Shown here piece after piece: positions 1 to 12,300 of a stretch of DNA of 64,000 nt (its first letter is position 1; each line of letters starts with the position of its first letter). The position numbers and the translations under genes were made by a program. The notes under the pieces are model-generated. The model made no database searches. It was not told the origin of the DNA and saw only the letters and a program-made list of their open reading frames with translations. Origin of the DNA: Eledone cirrhosa (Eukaryota; Mollusca; Cephalopoda; Octopoda; Eledonidae); contig OZ024759.1 of NCBI GenBank assembly GCA_964016885.1, positions 2,555,001 through 2,619,000 of the forward strand, written 5' to 3'.

Positions 1-127
1 ATGTTTCTACCTTCCTCACTATTTGAGGTAACAAAGAGGTTAAAGTTCTGTTTCACCCATGTTTCTACCTCCTCACTAGTTGAGGTAACAAAGAGGTTAA
101 AGTTCTGTTTCACCCATGTTTCTCCCT

Positions 128-142
128 CCTCACTAGTTGAGG
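128..142. other. Representative monomer-junction inverted repeat
   Basis: The 15 bases CCTCACTAGTTGAGG form a perfect 5-bp inverted repeat (CCTCA / TGAGG) around the 5-base loop CTAGT, centred on the monomer junction. The same arrangement recurs at most junctions of the array. In junction variants (CTATT, CTACT, CTAGG, ATAGT, TTAGT) the loop changes while both arms are usually kept. The stem is short and any cruciform or RNA hairpin role is conjecture. Confidence 0.6.
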
Positions 143-264
143 TAACAAAGAGGTTAAAGTTCTGTTTCACCCATGTTTCTCCCTCCTCACTAGTTGAGGT
201 AACAAAGAGGTTAAAGTTCTGTTTCACCCATGTTTCTCCCTCCTCACTAGTTGAGGTAACAAAG

Positions 265-270
265 AGGTCA
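265..270 (+). other. AGGTCA variant of the second AGGTTA box
   Basis: In this monomer the usual AGGTTA at monomer positions 13-18 becomes AGGTCA, a canonical nuclear-receptor half-site by sequence. It lies five bases after AGGTAA, giving a DR5-like layout. The same variant occurs at 2,543, 6,532, 8,128, 10,623, 15,514, 21,762, 25,807, 28,302, 32,394, 36,553 and 37,235. It is inherited with the HOR, so recurrence is not independent evidence for function. Confidence 0.45.
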
Positions 271-530
271 AAGTTCTGTTTCACCCATGTTTCTCCTTCC
301 TTACCATTTGAGGTAACAAAGAGGTTAAAATTCTGTTTCACCCATGTTTTCCCTCCTCACTAGTTGAGGTAACAAAGAGGTTAGAGTTCTGTTTCACCCA
401 TGTTGCTATCTCCTCACTATTTGAGGTAACAAAAAGGTTAAAGTTCTGTTTCACCCATGTTTCTCTCTCCTCACTATTTGAGGTAACAAAGAGGTTAAAG
501 TTCTGTTTCACCCATGTTTCTCCCTCCTCA

Positions 531-2035
531 CTAGTTGAGGTAACACAGAGGTTGAAGTTCTGTTTCACCCATGTTTCTACCTTCCTCACTATTTGAGGTA
601 ACAAAGAGGTTAAAGTTCTGTTTCACCCATGTTTCTACCTCCTCACTAGTTGAGGTAACAAAGAGGTTAGAGTTCTGTTTCACCCAAGTTTCTCCCTCCT
701 CACTAGTTGAGGTAACAAAGAGGTTAAAGTTCTGTTTCACCCATGTTTCTCACCCCTCACTAGTTGAGGTAACAAAGAGGTTAAAGTTCTGTTTCACCCA
801 TGTTTCTACCTCCTCACTAGTTGAGGTAACAAAGAGGTTAAAGTTCTGTTTCACCCATGTTTCTCCCTCCTCATTAGTTGAGGTAACAAAGAGGTTAAAG
901 TTCTGTTTCACCCATGTTTCTCCCTCCTCACTATTGAGGTAACAAAGAGGTTAAAGTTCTGTTTCACACATGTTTCTCCCTCCTTACTAGTTGAGGTAAC
1001 AATGAGGTTAAAGTTCTGTTTCACCCATGTTTCTACCCCTTACAAGTTGAGGTAACAATGAGATTAAAGTTCTGTTTCACCCATGGTTCTCCCTCCTCAC
1101 TAGTTGAGGTAACAAAGAGGTTAAAGTTCTGTTTCACCCATGTTTCTACCTCCTCACTAGTTGAGGTAACAAAGAGGTTAAAGTTCTGTTTCACCCATGT
1201 TTCTCCATCCTCACTACTTGAGGTAACCAAGAGGTTAAAGTTCTATTTTACCCATGTTTCTCCTTCCTTACTACTTGAGGTAACAAAGAGGTTAAAGTTC
1301 TGTTTCATCCATGTATCTCCCTCTTTACTAGTTGAGGTAACAAAGAGGTTAAAGTTCTGTTTCACCCATGTTTCTCCCTCCTCACTAGTCGAGGTAACAA
1401 AGAGGTTAAAGTTCTGTTTCACCCATGTTTCTATCTCCTCACTAGTTGAGGTAACAAAGAGGTTAAAGTTCTGTTTCACCCATGTTTCTCCCTCCTCACT
1501 AGTTGAGGTAACACAGAGGTTGAAGTTCTGTTTCACCCATGTTTCTACCTTCCTCACTATTTGAGGTAACAAAGAGGTTAAAGTTCTGTTTCACCCATGT
1601 TTCTACCTCCTCACTAGTTGAGGTAACAAAGAGGTTAGAGTTCTGTTTCACCCAAGTTTCTCCCTCCTCACTAGTTGAGGTAACAAAGAGGTTAAAGTTC
1701 TGTTTCACCCATGTTTCTCACCCCTCACTAGTTGAGGTAACAAAGAGGTTAAAGTTCTGTTTCACCCATGTTTCTACCTCCTCACTAGTTGAGGTAACAA
1801 AGAGGTTAAAGTTCTGTTTCACCCATGTTTCTCCCTCCTCATTAGTTGAGGTAACAAAGAGGTTAAAGTTCTGTTTCACCCATGTTTCTCCCTCCTCACT
1901 ATTGAGGTAACAAAGAGGTTAAAGTTCTGTTTCACACATGTTTCTCCCTCCTTACTAGTTGAGGTAACAATGAGGTTAAAGTTCTGTTTCACCCATGTTT
2001 CTACCCCTTACAAGTTGAGGTGACAATGAGATTAA
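531..2035 (+). repeat. 968-bp tandem duplication (17 monomers less 1 bp)
   Basis: The block from 531 recurs from 1,499, 968 bp later, with the same run of variant monomers: AACACAGAGGTTGAAG, TTAGAGTTCTG, CACCCAAGTTTC, TTTCTCACCCCTCAC, the 56-bp monomer with ACTATTGAGG (near 930 and 1,898) and the AACAATGAGATTAAAG monomer. Similarity ends near 2,050, where the two copies diverge into CACCCATGGTTC and CACCCCTGTTTC versions. The same paired arrangement with the same 968-bp spacing is found at 23,795/24,763 and 34,541/35,509. Confidence 0.85.
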
Positions 2036-3910
2036 AGTTCTGTTTCACCCCTGTTTCTACCTCCTCCCTAGTTGAGGTAACAAAGAGGTTAAAGTTCTGT
2101 TTCCCCCATGTTTCTCCCTCCTCACTATTTGAGGTAACAAATAGGTTAAAGTTCTGTTTCAGCCATGTTTCTCCCCCCTCACTAGTTTAGGTAACAAAGA
2201 GGTTAAAGTTCTGTTTCACCCACGTTTCTCCCTCCTCACTAGTTGAGGTAACAAAGAGGTTGAAGTTCTGTTTCACCCATGTTTCTACCTTCCTCACTAT
2301 TTGAGGTAACAAAGAGGTTAAAGTTCTGTTTCACCCATGTTTCTACCTCCTCACTAGTTGAGGTAACAAAGAGGTTAAAGTTCTGTTTCACCCATGTTTC
2401 TCCCTCCTCACTAGTTGAGGTAACAAAGAGGTTAAAGTTCTGTTTCACCCATGTTTCTCCCTCCTCACTAGTTGAGGTAACAAAGAGGTTAAAGTTCTGT
2501 TTCACCCATGTTTCTCCCTCCTCACTAGTTGAGGTAACAAAGAGGTCAAAGTTCTGTTTCACCCATGTTTCTCCTTCCTTACCATTTGAGGTAACAAAGA
2601 GGTTAAAATTCTGTTTCACCCATGTTTTCCCTCCTCACTAGTTGAGGTAACAAAGAGGTTAGAGTTCTGTTTCACCCATGTTGCTATCTCCTCACTATTT
2701 GAGGTAACAAAAAGGTTAAAGTTCTGTTTCACCCATGTTTCTCTCTCCTCACTATTTGAGGTAACAAAGAGGTTAAACTTCTGTTTCACCCATGTTTCTC
2801 CCTCCTCACTATTAGAGGTAACAAAGAGGTTAAAGTTCTGTTTCACCCATGTTTCTACCTCCTCACTAGTTGAGGTAACAAAGAGGTTAAAGTTCTGTTT
2901 CACCCATGTTTCTACCTCCTCACTGTTTGAGGTAACAAAGAGGTTAATGTTCTGATTCACCCATGTTTCTACCTCCTCACTATTTGAGGTAACAAAGAAG
3001 TTAAAGTTCTGTTTAACCCATGTTTCTCCCTCCTCACTAGTTGAGGTAACAAAGAGCTTAGAGTTCTGTTTCACCCATGTTTCTACCTCCTCACTAGTTG
3101 AGGTAACAAAGAGGTTAAAGTTCTGTTTCACCCATGGACCTAGCTCCTGACTAGTTGAGGTAACAAAGAGGTTAAAGTTCTGTTTCACCCATGTTTCTGC
3201 CTCCTCACTAGTTGAGGTAACAAAGAGGTTAAAGTTCTGTTTCACCCATGTTTCTCCCTCCTCACTAGTTGAGGTAACAAAGAGGTTAAAGTTCTGTTTC
3301 ACCCATGTTTCTCCCTCCTCACTAGTTGAGGTAACAAAGAGGTTAAAGTTGTGTTTCACCCATGTTTCTACCTCCTCACTATTTGAGGTAACAAAGAGGT
3401 TAAAAGTTCTGTTTCACCCATGTTTCTCGCCCCACACTAGTTGAGGTAACAAAGAGGTTAAAGTTCTGTTCCACCCATGTTTCTCCCCCCTCACTAGTTG
3501 AGGTAACAAAGAGGTTAAAGTTCTGTTTCACACATGTTTCTCCCTCCTTACTAGTTGAGGTAACAATGAGGTTAAAGTTCTGTTTCACCCATGTTTCTAC
3601 CCCTTACAAGTTGAGGTAACAATGAGATTAAAGTTCTGTTTCACCCCTGTTTCTACCTCCTCCCTAGTTGAGGTAACAAAGAGGTTAAAGTTCTGTTTCC
3701 CCCATGTTTCTCCCTCCTCACTATTTGAGGTAACAAATAGGTTAAAGTTCTGTTTCAGCCATGTTTCTCCCCCCTCACTAGTTTAGGTAACAAAGAGGTT
3801 AAAGTTCTGTTTCACCCACGTTTCTCCCTCCTCACTAGTTGAGGTAACAAAGAGGTTGAAGTTCTGTTTCACCCATGTTTCTACCTTCCTCACTATTTGA
3901 GGTAACAAAG
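1280..3910 (+). repeat. 2.6-kb HOR block, copy 1 (offset 3,989 bp to copy 2)
   Basis: This block matches 5,270-7,900 at a constant 3,989-bp offset (70 monomers less 1 bp). The left limit is seen where one copy has the CTTCCTTACTACTTGAGG monomer and the other CTACCTCCTCACTAG. The right limit is near 3,917, where TTAGAG here faces TTAAAG in the other copy. Marker monomers inside it include AACAAATAGG, CAGCCATG, GTTTAGG, the AGGTCA monomer at 2,543-2,548, ATTAGAGG, TTAATGTTCTGATTC and ATGGACCTAG. Its central portion is also part of the 3-kb block shared with 23,795-26,780 and 34,541-37,200. Confidence 0.82.
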
Positions 3911-4619
3911 AGGTTAGAGTTCTGTTTCACCCATGTTTCTACCTCCTCACTAGTTGAGGTAACAAAGAGGTTAGAGTTCTGTTTCACCCATGTTCCTACC
4001 TCCTAACTAGTTGAGGTAACAAAGAGTTTAAAGTTCAGTTTCACCCATGTTTCTACCTGCTCACTAGGTGAGGTAACAAAGAGGTTAAAGTTCTGTTTCA
4101 CCCATGGTTCTCCCTCCTCACTAGTTGAGGTAACAAAGAGGTTAAAGTTCTGTTTCACCCATGTTTCTACCTCCTCACTAGTTGAGGTAACAAAGAGGTT
4201 AAAGTTCTGTTTCACCCATGTTTCTCCATCCTCACTACTTGAGGTAACCAAGAGGTTAAAGTTCTATTTTACCCATGTTTCTCCTTCCTTACTACTTGAG
4301 GTAACAAAGAGGTTAAAGTTCTGTTTCATCCATGTATCTCCCTCTTTACTAGTTGAGGTAACAAAGAGGTTAAAGTTCTGTTTCACCCATGTTTCTCCCT
4401 CCTCACTAGTCGAGGTAACAAAGAGGTTAAAGTTCTGTTTCACCCATGTTTCTACCTCCTCACTAGTTGAGGTAACAAAGAGGTTAAAGTTCTGTTTCAC
4501 CCATGTTTCTCCCTCCTCATTAGTTGAGGTAACAAAGAAGTTAAAGTTCTGTTTCACCCCTGTTTCTATCTCCTCACTAGTTGAGGTAACAAAGAGGTTA
4601 AAGTTCTGTTTCACCCATG

Positions 4620-6039
4620 TTTCTCCCTCCTCACTAGTTGAGGTAACACAGAGGTTGAAGTTCTGTTTCACCCATGTTTCTACCTTCCTCACTATTTGAG
4701 GTAACAAAGAGGTTAAAGTTCTGTTTCACCCATGTTTCTACCTCCTCACTAGTTGAGGTAACAAAGAGGTTAGAGTTCTGTTTCACCCAAGTTTCTCCCT
4801 CCTCACTAGTTGAGGTAACAAAGAGGTTAAAGTTCTGTTTCACCCATGTTTCTCACCCCTCACTAGTTGAGGTAACAAAGAGGTTAAAGTTCTGTTTCAC
4901 CCATGTTTCTACCTCCTCACTAGTTGAGGTAACAAAGAGGTTAAAGTTCTGTTTCACCCATGTTTCTCCCTCCTCATTAGTTGAGGTAACAAAGAGGTTA
5001 AAGTTCTGTTTCACCCATGTTTCTCCCTCCTCACTATTGAGGTAACAAAGAGGTTAAAGTTCTGTTTCACACATGTTTCTCCCTCCTTACTAGTTGAGGT
5101 AACAATGAGGTTAAAGTTCTGTTTCACCCATGTTTCTACCCCTTACAAGTTGAGGTAACAATGAGATTAAAGTTCTGTTTCACCCATGGTTCTCCCTCCT
5201 CACTAGTTGAGGTAACAAAGAGGTTAAAGTTCTGTTTCACCCATGTTTCTACCTCCTCACTAGTTGAGGTAACAAAGAGGTTAAAGTTCTGTTTCATCCA
5301 TGTATCTCCCTCTTTACTAGTTGAGGTAACAAAGAGGTTAAAGTTCTGTTTCACCCATGTTTCTCCCTCCTCACTAGTCGAGGTAACAAAGAGGTTAAAG
5401 TTCTGTTTCACCCATGTTTCTATCTCCTCACTAGTTGAGGTAACAAAGAGGTTAAAGTTCTGTTTCACCCATGTTTCTCCCTCCTCACTAGTTGAGGTAA
5501 CACAGAGGTTGAAGTTCTGTTTCACCCATGTTTCTACCTTCCTCACTATTTGAGGTAACAAAGAGGTTAAAGTTCTGTTTCACCCATGTTTCTACCTCCT
5601 CACTAGTTGAGGTAACAAAGAGGTTAGAGTTCTGTTTCACCCAAGTTTCTCCCTCCTCACTAGTTGAGGTAACAAAGAGGTTAAAGTTCTGTTTCACCCA
5701 TGTTTCTCACCCCTCACTAGTTGAGGTAACAAAGAGGTTAAAGTTCTGTTTCACCCATGTTTCTACCTCCTCACTAGTTGAGGTAACAAAGAGGTTAAAG
5801 TTCTGTTTCACCCATGTTTCTCCCTCCTCATTAGTTGAGGTAACAAAGAGGTTAAAGTTCTGTTTCACCCATGTTTCTCCCTCCTCACTATTGAGGTAAC
5901 AAAGAGGTTAAAGTTCTGTTTCACACATGTTTCTCCCTCCTTACTAGTTGAGGTAACAATGAGGTTAAAGTTCTGTTTCACCCATGTTTCTACCCCTTAC
6001 AAGTTGAGGTAACAATGAGATTAAAGTTCTGTTTCACCC
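4620..6039 (+). repeat. 854-bp-spaced duplication of about 10 monomers
   Basis: About 565 bp from 4,620 recurs from 5,474 at an 854-bp offset (15 monomers less 1 bp). The first member ends near 5,185 and the second near 6,039, where CACCCATGGTTC faces CACCCCTGTTTC. The arrangement parallels the 968-bp duplication at 531-2,035, but the intervening stretch is two monomers shorter. The two lost monomers lie just before the CATCCATGTATC monomer at about 5,295. Confidence 0.78.
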
Positions 6040-7900
6040 CTGTTTCTACCTCCTCCCTAGTTGAGGTAACAAAGAGGTTAAAGTTCTGTTTCCCCCATGT
6101 TTCTCCCTCCTCACTATTTGAGGTAACAAATAGGTTAAAGTTCTGTTTCAGCCATGTTTCTCCCCCCTCACTAGTTTAGGTAACAAAGAGGTTAAAGTTC
6201 TGTTTCACCCACGTTTCTCCCTCCTCACTAGTTGAGGTAACAAAGAGGTTGAAGTTCTGTTTCACCCATGTTTCTACCTTCCTCACTATTTGAGGTAACA
6301 AAGAGGTTAAATTTCTGTTTCACCCATGTTTCTACCTCCTCACTAGTTGAGGTAACAAAGAGGTTAAAGTTCTGTTTCACCCATGTTTCTCCCTCCTCAC
6401 TAGTTGAGGTAACAAAGAGGTTAAAGTTCTGTTTCACCCATGTTTCTCCCTCCTCACTAGTTGAGGTAACAAAGAGGTTAAAGTTCTGTTTCACCCATGT
6501 TTCTCCCTCCTCACTAGTTGAGGTAACAAAGAGGTCAAAGTTCTGTTTCACCCATGTTTCTCCTTCCTTACCATTTGAGGTAACAAAGAGGTTAAAATTC
6601 TGTTTCACCCATGTTTTCCCTCCTCACTAGTTGAGGTAACAAAGAGGTTAGAGTTCTGTTTCACCCATGTTGCTATCTCCTCACTATTTGAGGTAACAAA
6701 AAGGTTAAAGTTCTGTTTCACCCATGTTTCTCTCTCCTCACTATTTGAGGTAACAAAGAGGTTAAACTTCTGTTTCACCCATGTTTCTCCCTCCTCACTA
6801 TTAGAGGTAACAAAGAGGTTAAAGTTCTGTTTCACCCATGTTTCTACCTCCTCACTAGTTGAGGTAACAAAGAGGTTAAAGTTCTGTTTCACCCATGTTT
6901 CTACCTCCTCACTGGTTGAGGTAACAAAGAGGTTAATGTTCTGATTCACCCATGTTTCTACCTCCTCACTATTTGAGGTAACAAAGAAGTTAAAGTTCTG
7001 TTTAACCCATGTTTCTCCCTCCTCACTAGTTGAGGTAACAAAGAGCTTAGAGTTCTGTTTCACCCATGTTTCTACCTCCTCACTACTTGAGGTAACAAAG
7101 AGGTTAAAGTTCTGTTTCACCCATGGACCTAGCTCCTGACTAGTTGAGGTAACAAAGAGGTTAAAGTTCTGTTTCACCCATGTTTCTGCCTCCTCACTAG
7201 TTGAGGTAACAAAGAGGTTAAAGTTCTGTTTCACCCATGTTTCTCCCTCCTCACTAGTTGAGGTAACAAAGAGGTTAAAGTTCTGTTTCACCCATGTTTC
7301 TCCCTCCTCACTAGTTGAGGTAACAAAGAGGTTAAAGTTGTGTTTCACCCATGTTTCTACCTCCTCACTATTTGAGGTAACAAAGAGGTTAAAAGTTCTG
7401 TTTCACCCATGTTTCTCGCCCCACACTAGTTGAGGTAACAAAGAGGTTAAAGTTCTGTTCCACCCATGTTTCTCCCCCCTCACTAGTTGAGGTAACAAAG
7501 AGGTTAAAGTTCTGTTTCACACATGTTTCTCCCTCCTTACTAGTTGAGGTAACAATGAGGTTAAAGTTCTGTTTCACCCATGTTTCTACCCCTTACAAGT
7601 TGAGGTAACAATGAGATTAAAGTTCTGTTTCACCCCTGTTTCTACCTCCTCCCTAGTTGAGGTAACAAAGAGGTTAAAGTTCTGTTTCCCCCATGTTTCT
7701 CCCTCCTCACTATTTGAGGTAACAAATAGGTTAAAGTTCTGTTTCAGCCATGTTTCTCCCCCCTCACTAGTTTAGGTAACAAAGAGGTTAAAGTTCTGTT
7801 TCACCCACGTTTCTCCCTCCTCACTAGTTGAGGTAACAAAGAGGTTGAAGTTCTGTTTCACCCATGTTTCTACCTTCCTCACTATTTGAGGTAACAAAGA
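5270..7900 (+). repeat. 2.6-kb HOR block, copy 2
   Basis: Copy of 1,280-3,910 displaced by 3,989 bp, with only scattered single-base differences. Examples are TTAAATTTC at 6,306-6,314 against TTAAAGTTC, and CACTGGTTGAGG near 6,912 against CACTGTTTGAGG. The tail of this block is itself duplicated immediately downstream (6,228-7,509 against 7,824-9,105). Confidence 0.82.
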
Positions 7901-9105
7901 GGTTAAAGTTCTGTTTCACCCATGTTTCTACCTCCTCACTAGTTGAGGTAACAAAGAGGTTAAAGTTCTGTTTCACCCATGTTTCTCCCTCCTCACTAGT
8001 TGAGGTAACAAAGAGGTTAAAGTTCTGTTTCACCCATGTTTCTCCCTCCTCACTAGTTGAGGTAACAAAGAGGTTAAAGTTCTGTTTCACCCATGTTTCT
8101 CCCTCCTCACTAGTTGAGGTAACAAAGAGGTCAAAGTTCTGTTTCACCCATGTTTCTCCTTCCTTACCATTTGAGGTAACAAAGAGGTTAAAATTCTGTT
8201 TCACCCATGTTTTCCCTCCTCACTAGTTGAGGTAACAAAGAGGTTAGAGTTCTGTTTCACCCATGTTGCTATCTCCTCACTATTTGAGGTAACAAAAAGG
8301 TTAAAGTTCTGTTTCACCCATGTTTCTCTCTCCTCACTATTTGAGGTAACAAAGAGGTTAAACTTCTGTTTCACCCATGTTTCTCCCTCCTCACTATTAG
8401 AGGTAACAAAGAGGTTAAAGTTCTGTTTCACCCATGTTTCTACCTCCTCACTCGTTGAGGTAACAAAGAGGTTAAAGTTCTGTTTCACCCATGTTTCTAC
8501 CTCCTCACTGGTTGAGGTAACAAAGAGGTTAATGTTCTGATTCACCCATGTTTCTACCTCCTCACTATTTGAGGTAACAAAGAAGTTAAAGTTCTGTTTA
8601 ACCCATGTTTCTCCCTCCTCACTAGTTGAGGTAACAAAGAGCTTAGAGTTCTGTTTCACCCATGTTTCTACCTCCTCACTACTTGAGGTAACAAAGAGGT
8701 TAAAGTTCTGTTTCACCCATGGACCTAGCTCCTGACTAGTTGAGGTAACAAAGAGGTTAAAGTTCTGTTTCACCCATGTTTCTGCCTCCTCACTAGTTGA
8801 GGTAACAAAGAGGTTAAAGTTCTGTTTCACCCATGTTTCTCCCTCCTCACTAGTTGAGGTAACAAAGAGGTTAAAGTTCTGTTTCACCCATGTTTCTCCC
8901 TCCTCACTAGTTGAGGTAACAAAGAGGTTAAAGTTGTGTTTCACCCATGTTTCTACCTCCTCACTATTTGAGGTAACAAAGAGGTTAAAAGTTCTGTTTC
9001 ACCCATGTTTCTCGCCCCACACTAGTTGAGGTAACAAAGAGGTTAAAGTTCTGTTCCACCCATGTTTCTCCCCCCTCACTAGTTGAGGTAACAAAGAGGT
9101 TAAAG
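6228..9105 (+). repeat. 1,596-bp-spaced duplication (28 monomers)
   Basis: Sequence from 6,228 to about 7,509 recurs from 7,824 to about 9,105 at exactly 28 monomers (1,596 bp). Both copies carry the AGGTCA monomer (6,532 and 8,128), the 56-bp ATGTTTTCCC monomer, ATTAGAGG, TTAATGTTCTGATTC, ATGGACCTAG and the 58-bp GTTAAAAGTTC monomer. They part where copy 1 continues with TTCTGTTTCACACATG and copy 2 with TTCAGTTTCACCCATG. Between the copies lies a run shared with 2,000-2,240. Confidence 0.85.
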
Positions 9106-9305
9106 TTCAGTTTCACCCATGTTTCTCCCTCCTCACTACTTGAGGTAACAAAGAGTTTCAAGTTCTGTTTCGCCCATGTTTCTACCTCCTCACTATTTGA
9201 GGTAACAAAGGGGTTAAAGTTCAGTTTCACCCATGTTTCTACCCCCTCACTAGTTGAGGTAACAAAGGGGTTAAAGTTCTGTTTCACCCATGTTCCCCCT
9301 CCTCA

Positions 9306-9320
9306 CTAGTTGAGGTTAAA
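9306..9320 (+). other. Monomer with 11-bp internal deletion
   Basis: Here GAGGTTAAAG follows the junction directly, where a normal monomer has GAGGTAACAAAGAGGTTA. The missing 11 bases lie between two GAGGT direct repeats, and one GAGGT copy is lost. This is what replication slippage or microhomology-mediated loss produces. The same shortened monomer occurs at about 13,631, 18,522, 20,450, 26,990 and 31,139, always after a monomer reading ATGTTCCCCCTCC. Confidence 0.9.
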
Positions 9321-12300
9321 GTTCTGTTTCCCCCATGTTTCTCGCTCCTCACTATTTGAGGTAACAAAGAGGTTAAAGTTCTGTTTCACCCATGTTTCTC
9401 CCTCCTCACTAGTTGACGTAACAAAGAGGTTAGAGTTCTGTTTCACCCATGTTACTACCTCCTCACTAGTTGAGGTAACAAAGAGGTTAAAGTTCTGTTT
9501 CACCCATGTTTCTACCTTCCTCACTAGTTGAGGTAACAAAGAGGTTAAAGTTCTGTTTCACCCATGTTTCTACCTCCTCAATAGTTGAGGTAACAAAGAG
9601 GTTAAAATTCTGTTTCACCCATGACTCTTCCTCCTCACTAGTTGAGGTAACAAAGAGGTTAAAGTTCTGTTTCACCCATGTTTCTCCCTCCTCATTAGTT
9701 CAGGTAACAAAGAGGTTAAAGTTCTGTTTCACCCATGTTCCTACCTCCTAACTAGTTGATGTAACAAAGAGTTTAAAGTTCAGTTTCACCCATGTTTCTA
9801 CCTGCTCACTAGGTGAGGTAACAAAGAGGTTAAAGTTCTGTTTCACCCATGGTTCTCCCTCCTCACTAGTTGAGGTAACAAAGAGGTTAAAGTTCTGTTT
9901 CACCCATGTTTCTACCTCCTCACTAGTTGAGGTAACAAAGAGGTTAAAGTTCTGTTTCACCCATGTTTCTCCATCCTCACTACTTGAGGTAACAAAGAGG
10001 TTAAAGTTCTGTTTCACCCATGTTTCTACCTCCTCACTAGTTGAGGTAACAAAGAGGTTAAAGTTCTGTTTCACCCAAGTTTCTCCCTCCTCACTAGTTG
10101 AGGTAACAAAGAGGTTAAAGTTCTGTTTCACCCATGTTTCTCACCCCTCACTAGTTGAGGTAACAAAGAGGTTAAAGTTCTGTTTCACCCATGTTTCTAC
10201 CTCCTCACTAGTTGAGGTAACAAAGAGGTTAAAGTTCTGTTTCACCCATGTTTCTCCCTCCTCATTAGTTGAGGTAACAAAGAGGTTAAAGTTCTGTTTC
10301 ACCCATGTTTCTCCCTCCTCACTATTGAGGTAACAAAGAGGTTAAAGTTCTGTTTCACACATGTTTCTCCCTCCTTACTAGTTGAGGTAACAATGAGGTT
10401 AAAGTTCTGTTTCACCCATGTTTCTCCTTCCTTACCATTTGAGGTAACAAAGAGGTTAAAGTTCTGTTTCACCCATGTTCTCCCTCCTCACTAGTTGAGG
10501 TAACAAAGAGATTAAAGTTCTGTTTCACCCCTGTTTCTACCTCCTCCCTAGTTGAGGTAACAAAGAGGCTAAAGTTCTGTTTCCCCCATGTTTCTCCCTC
10601 CTCACTATTTGAGGTAACAAAGAGGTCAAAGTTCTGTTTCACCCATGTTTCTCCTTCCTTACCATTTGAGGTAACAAAGAGGTTAAAGTTCTGTTTCACC
10701 CATGTTCTCCCTCCTCACTAGTTGAGGTAACAAAGAGGTTAGAGTTCTGTTTCACCCATGTTGCTACCTCCTCACTATTTGAGGTAACAAAAAGGTTAAA
10801 GTTCTGTTTCACCCATGTTTCTCTCTCCTCACTATTTGAGGTAACAAAGAGGTTAAAGTTCTGTTTCACCCATGGACCTAGCTCCTGACTAATTTAGGTA
10901 ACAAAGAGGTTAAAGTTCTGTTTCACCCATGTTTCTACCTCCTCAATAGTTGAGGTAACAAAGAGGTTAAAGTTCTGTTTCACCCATGTTTCTACCTCCT
11001 CACTATTTGAGGTAACAAAGAGGTTGAAGTTCTGTTTCACCCATGTTTCTACCTTCCTCACTATTTGAGGTAACAAAGAGGTTAAAGTTCTGTTTCACCC
11101 ATGTTTCTACCTCCTCACTAGTTGAGGTAACAAAGAGGTTAAAGTTCTGTTTCACCCATGTTTCTCCCTCCTCACTAGTTGAGGTAACAAAGAGGTTAAA
11201 GTTCTGTTTCACCCATGTTTCTCCCTCCTCACTAGTTGAGGTAACAAAGAGCTTAGAGTTCTGTTTCACCCATGTTTCTACCTCCTCACTATTTGAGGTA
11301 ACAAAGAGGTTAAAGTTCTGTTTCACCCATGGACCTAGCTCCTGACTAGTTGAGGTAACAAAGAGGTTAATGTTCTGTTTCACCCATTTTTCTACCTCCT
11401 CAATAGTTGAGGTAACAAAGAGGTTAAAGTTGTGTTTCACCCATGTTTCTACCTCCTCACTATTTGAGGTAACAAAGAGGTTAAAAGTTCTGTTTCACCC
11501 ATGTTTCTCCCTCCTCGCTAATGAGGTAACAAAGAGGTTAAAGTTCTGTTTCACCCATGTTTCTCGCCCCACACTAGTTGAGGTAACAAAGAGGTTAAAG
11601 TTCTGTTCCACCCATGTTTCTCCCCCCTCACTAGTTGAGGTAACAAAGAGGTTAAAGTTCAGTTTCACCCATGTTTCTCCCTCCTCACTACTTGAGGTAA
11701 CAAAGAGGTTAAAGTTCTGTTTCGCCCATGTTTCTACCTCCTCACTATTTGAGGTAACAAAGGGGTTAAAGTTCAGTTTCACCCATGTTTCTACCCCCTC
11801 ACTAGTTGAAGTAACAAAGGGGTTAAAGTTCTGTTTCACCCATGTTCCCCCTCCTAACTAGTTGAGGTAACAAAGAGGCTAAAGTTCTGTTTCACCCATG
11901 TTTCTACCTCCTCACTAGTTGAGGTAACAAAGAGGCTAAAGTTCTGTTTCACCCATGTTTCTACCTCCTCACTAGTTGAGGTAACAAATAGGTTAAAGTT
12001 CTGTTTCACCCATGTTTCTCCCTCCTCACTAGTTGAGGTAACAAAGAGGTTAGAGTTCTGTTTCACCCATGTTCCTACCTCCTCACTAGGTGAGGTAACA
12101 AAGAGGTTAAAGTTCTGTTTCACCCATGGTTCTCCCTCCTCACTAGTTGAGGTAACAAAGAGGTTAAAGTTCTGTTTCACCCATGTTTCTACCTCCTCAC
12201 TAGTTGAGGTAACAAAGAGGTTAAAGTTCTGTTTCACCCATGTTTCTCCATCCTCACTACTTGAGGTAACCAAGAGGTTAAAGTTCTATTTTACCCATGT

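Larger units (their letters stand above)
1..530 (+). repeat. Partial HOR copy (matches 2,279 to about 2,775)
   Basis: The first 500 or so bases repeat the block that begins at 2,279, in the same variant order, including the monomer with an AGGTCA box (265-270) and the shortened monomer reading CATGTTTTCCCTCC near 350. The match fades near 495, where this copy has TTAAAGTTC and the other TTAAACTTC. After that the sequence follows the AACACAGAGG block instead, so an exchange junction lies at about 495-535. The left edge of the window cuts the array, so the true start of this unit is not visible. Confidence 0.8.

Noticed and set aside
3126..3160. Recurrent ATGGACCTAGCTCCTGAC monomers as functional insertions
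   Set aside because: They align with a normal monomer through several substitutions and keep the 57-bp length. They are just a divergent monomer type carried along by HOR copying.
2616..3359. 247-codon minus-strand frame repeated at 6,605, 8,201 and 25,880 as a conserved gene family
   Set aside because: The copies are conserved because the DNA block was duplicated (offsets 3,989, 1,596 and 23,264). Differences between them hit residues and silent positions alike, and the related copy at 36,613 is shifted by a 1-bp deletion.
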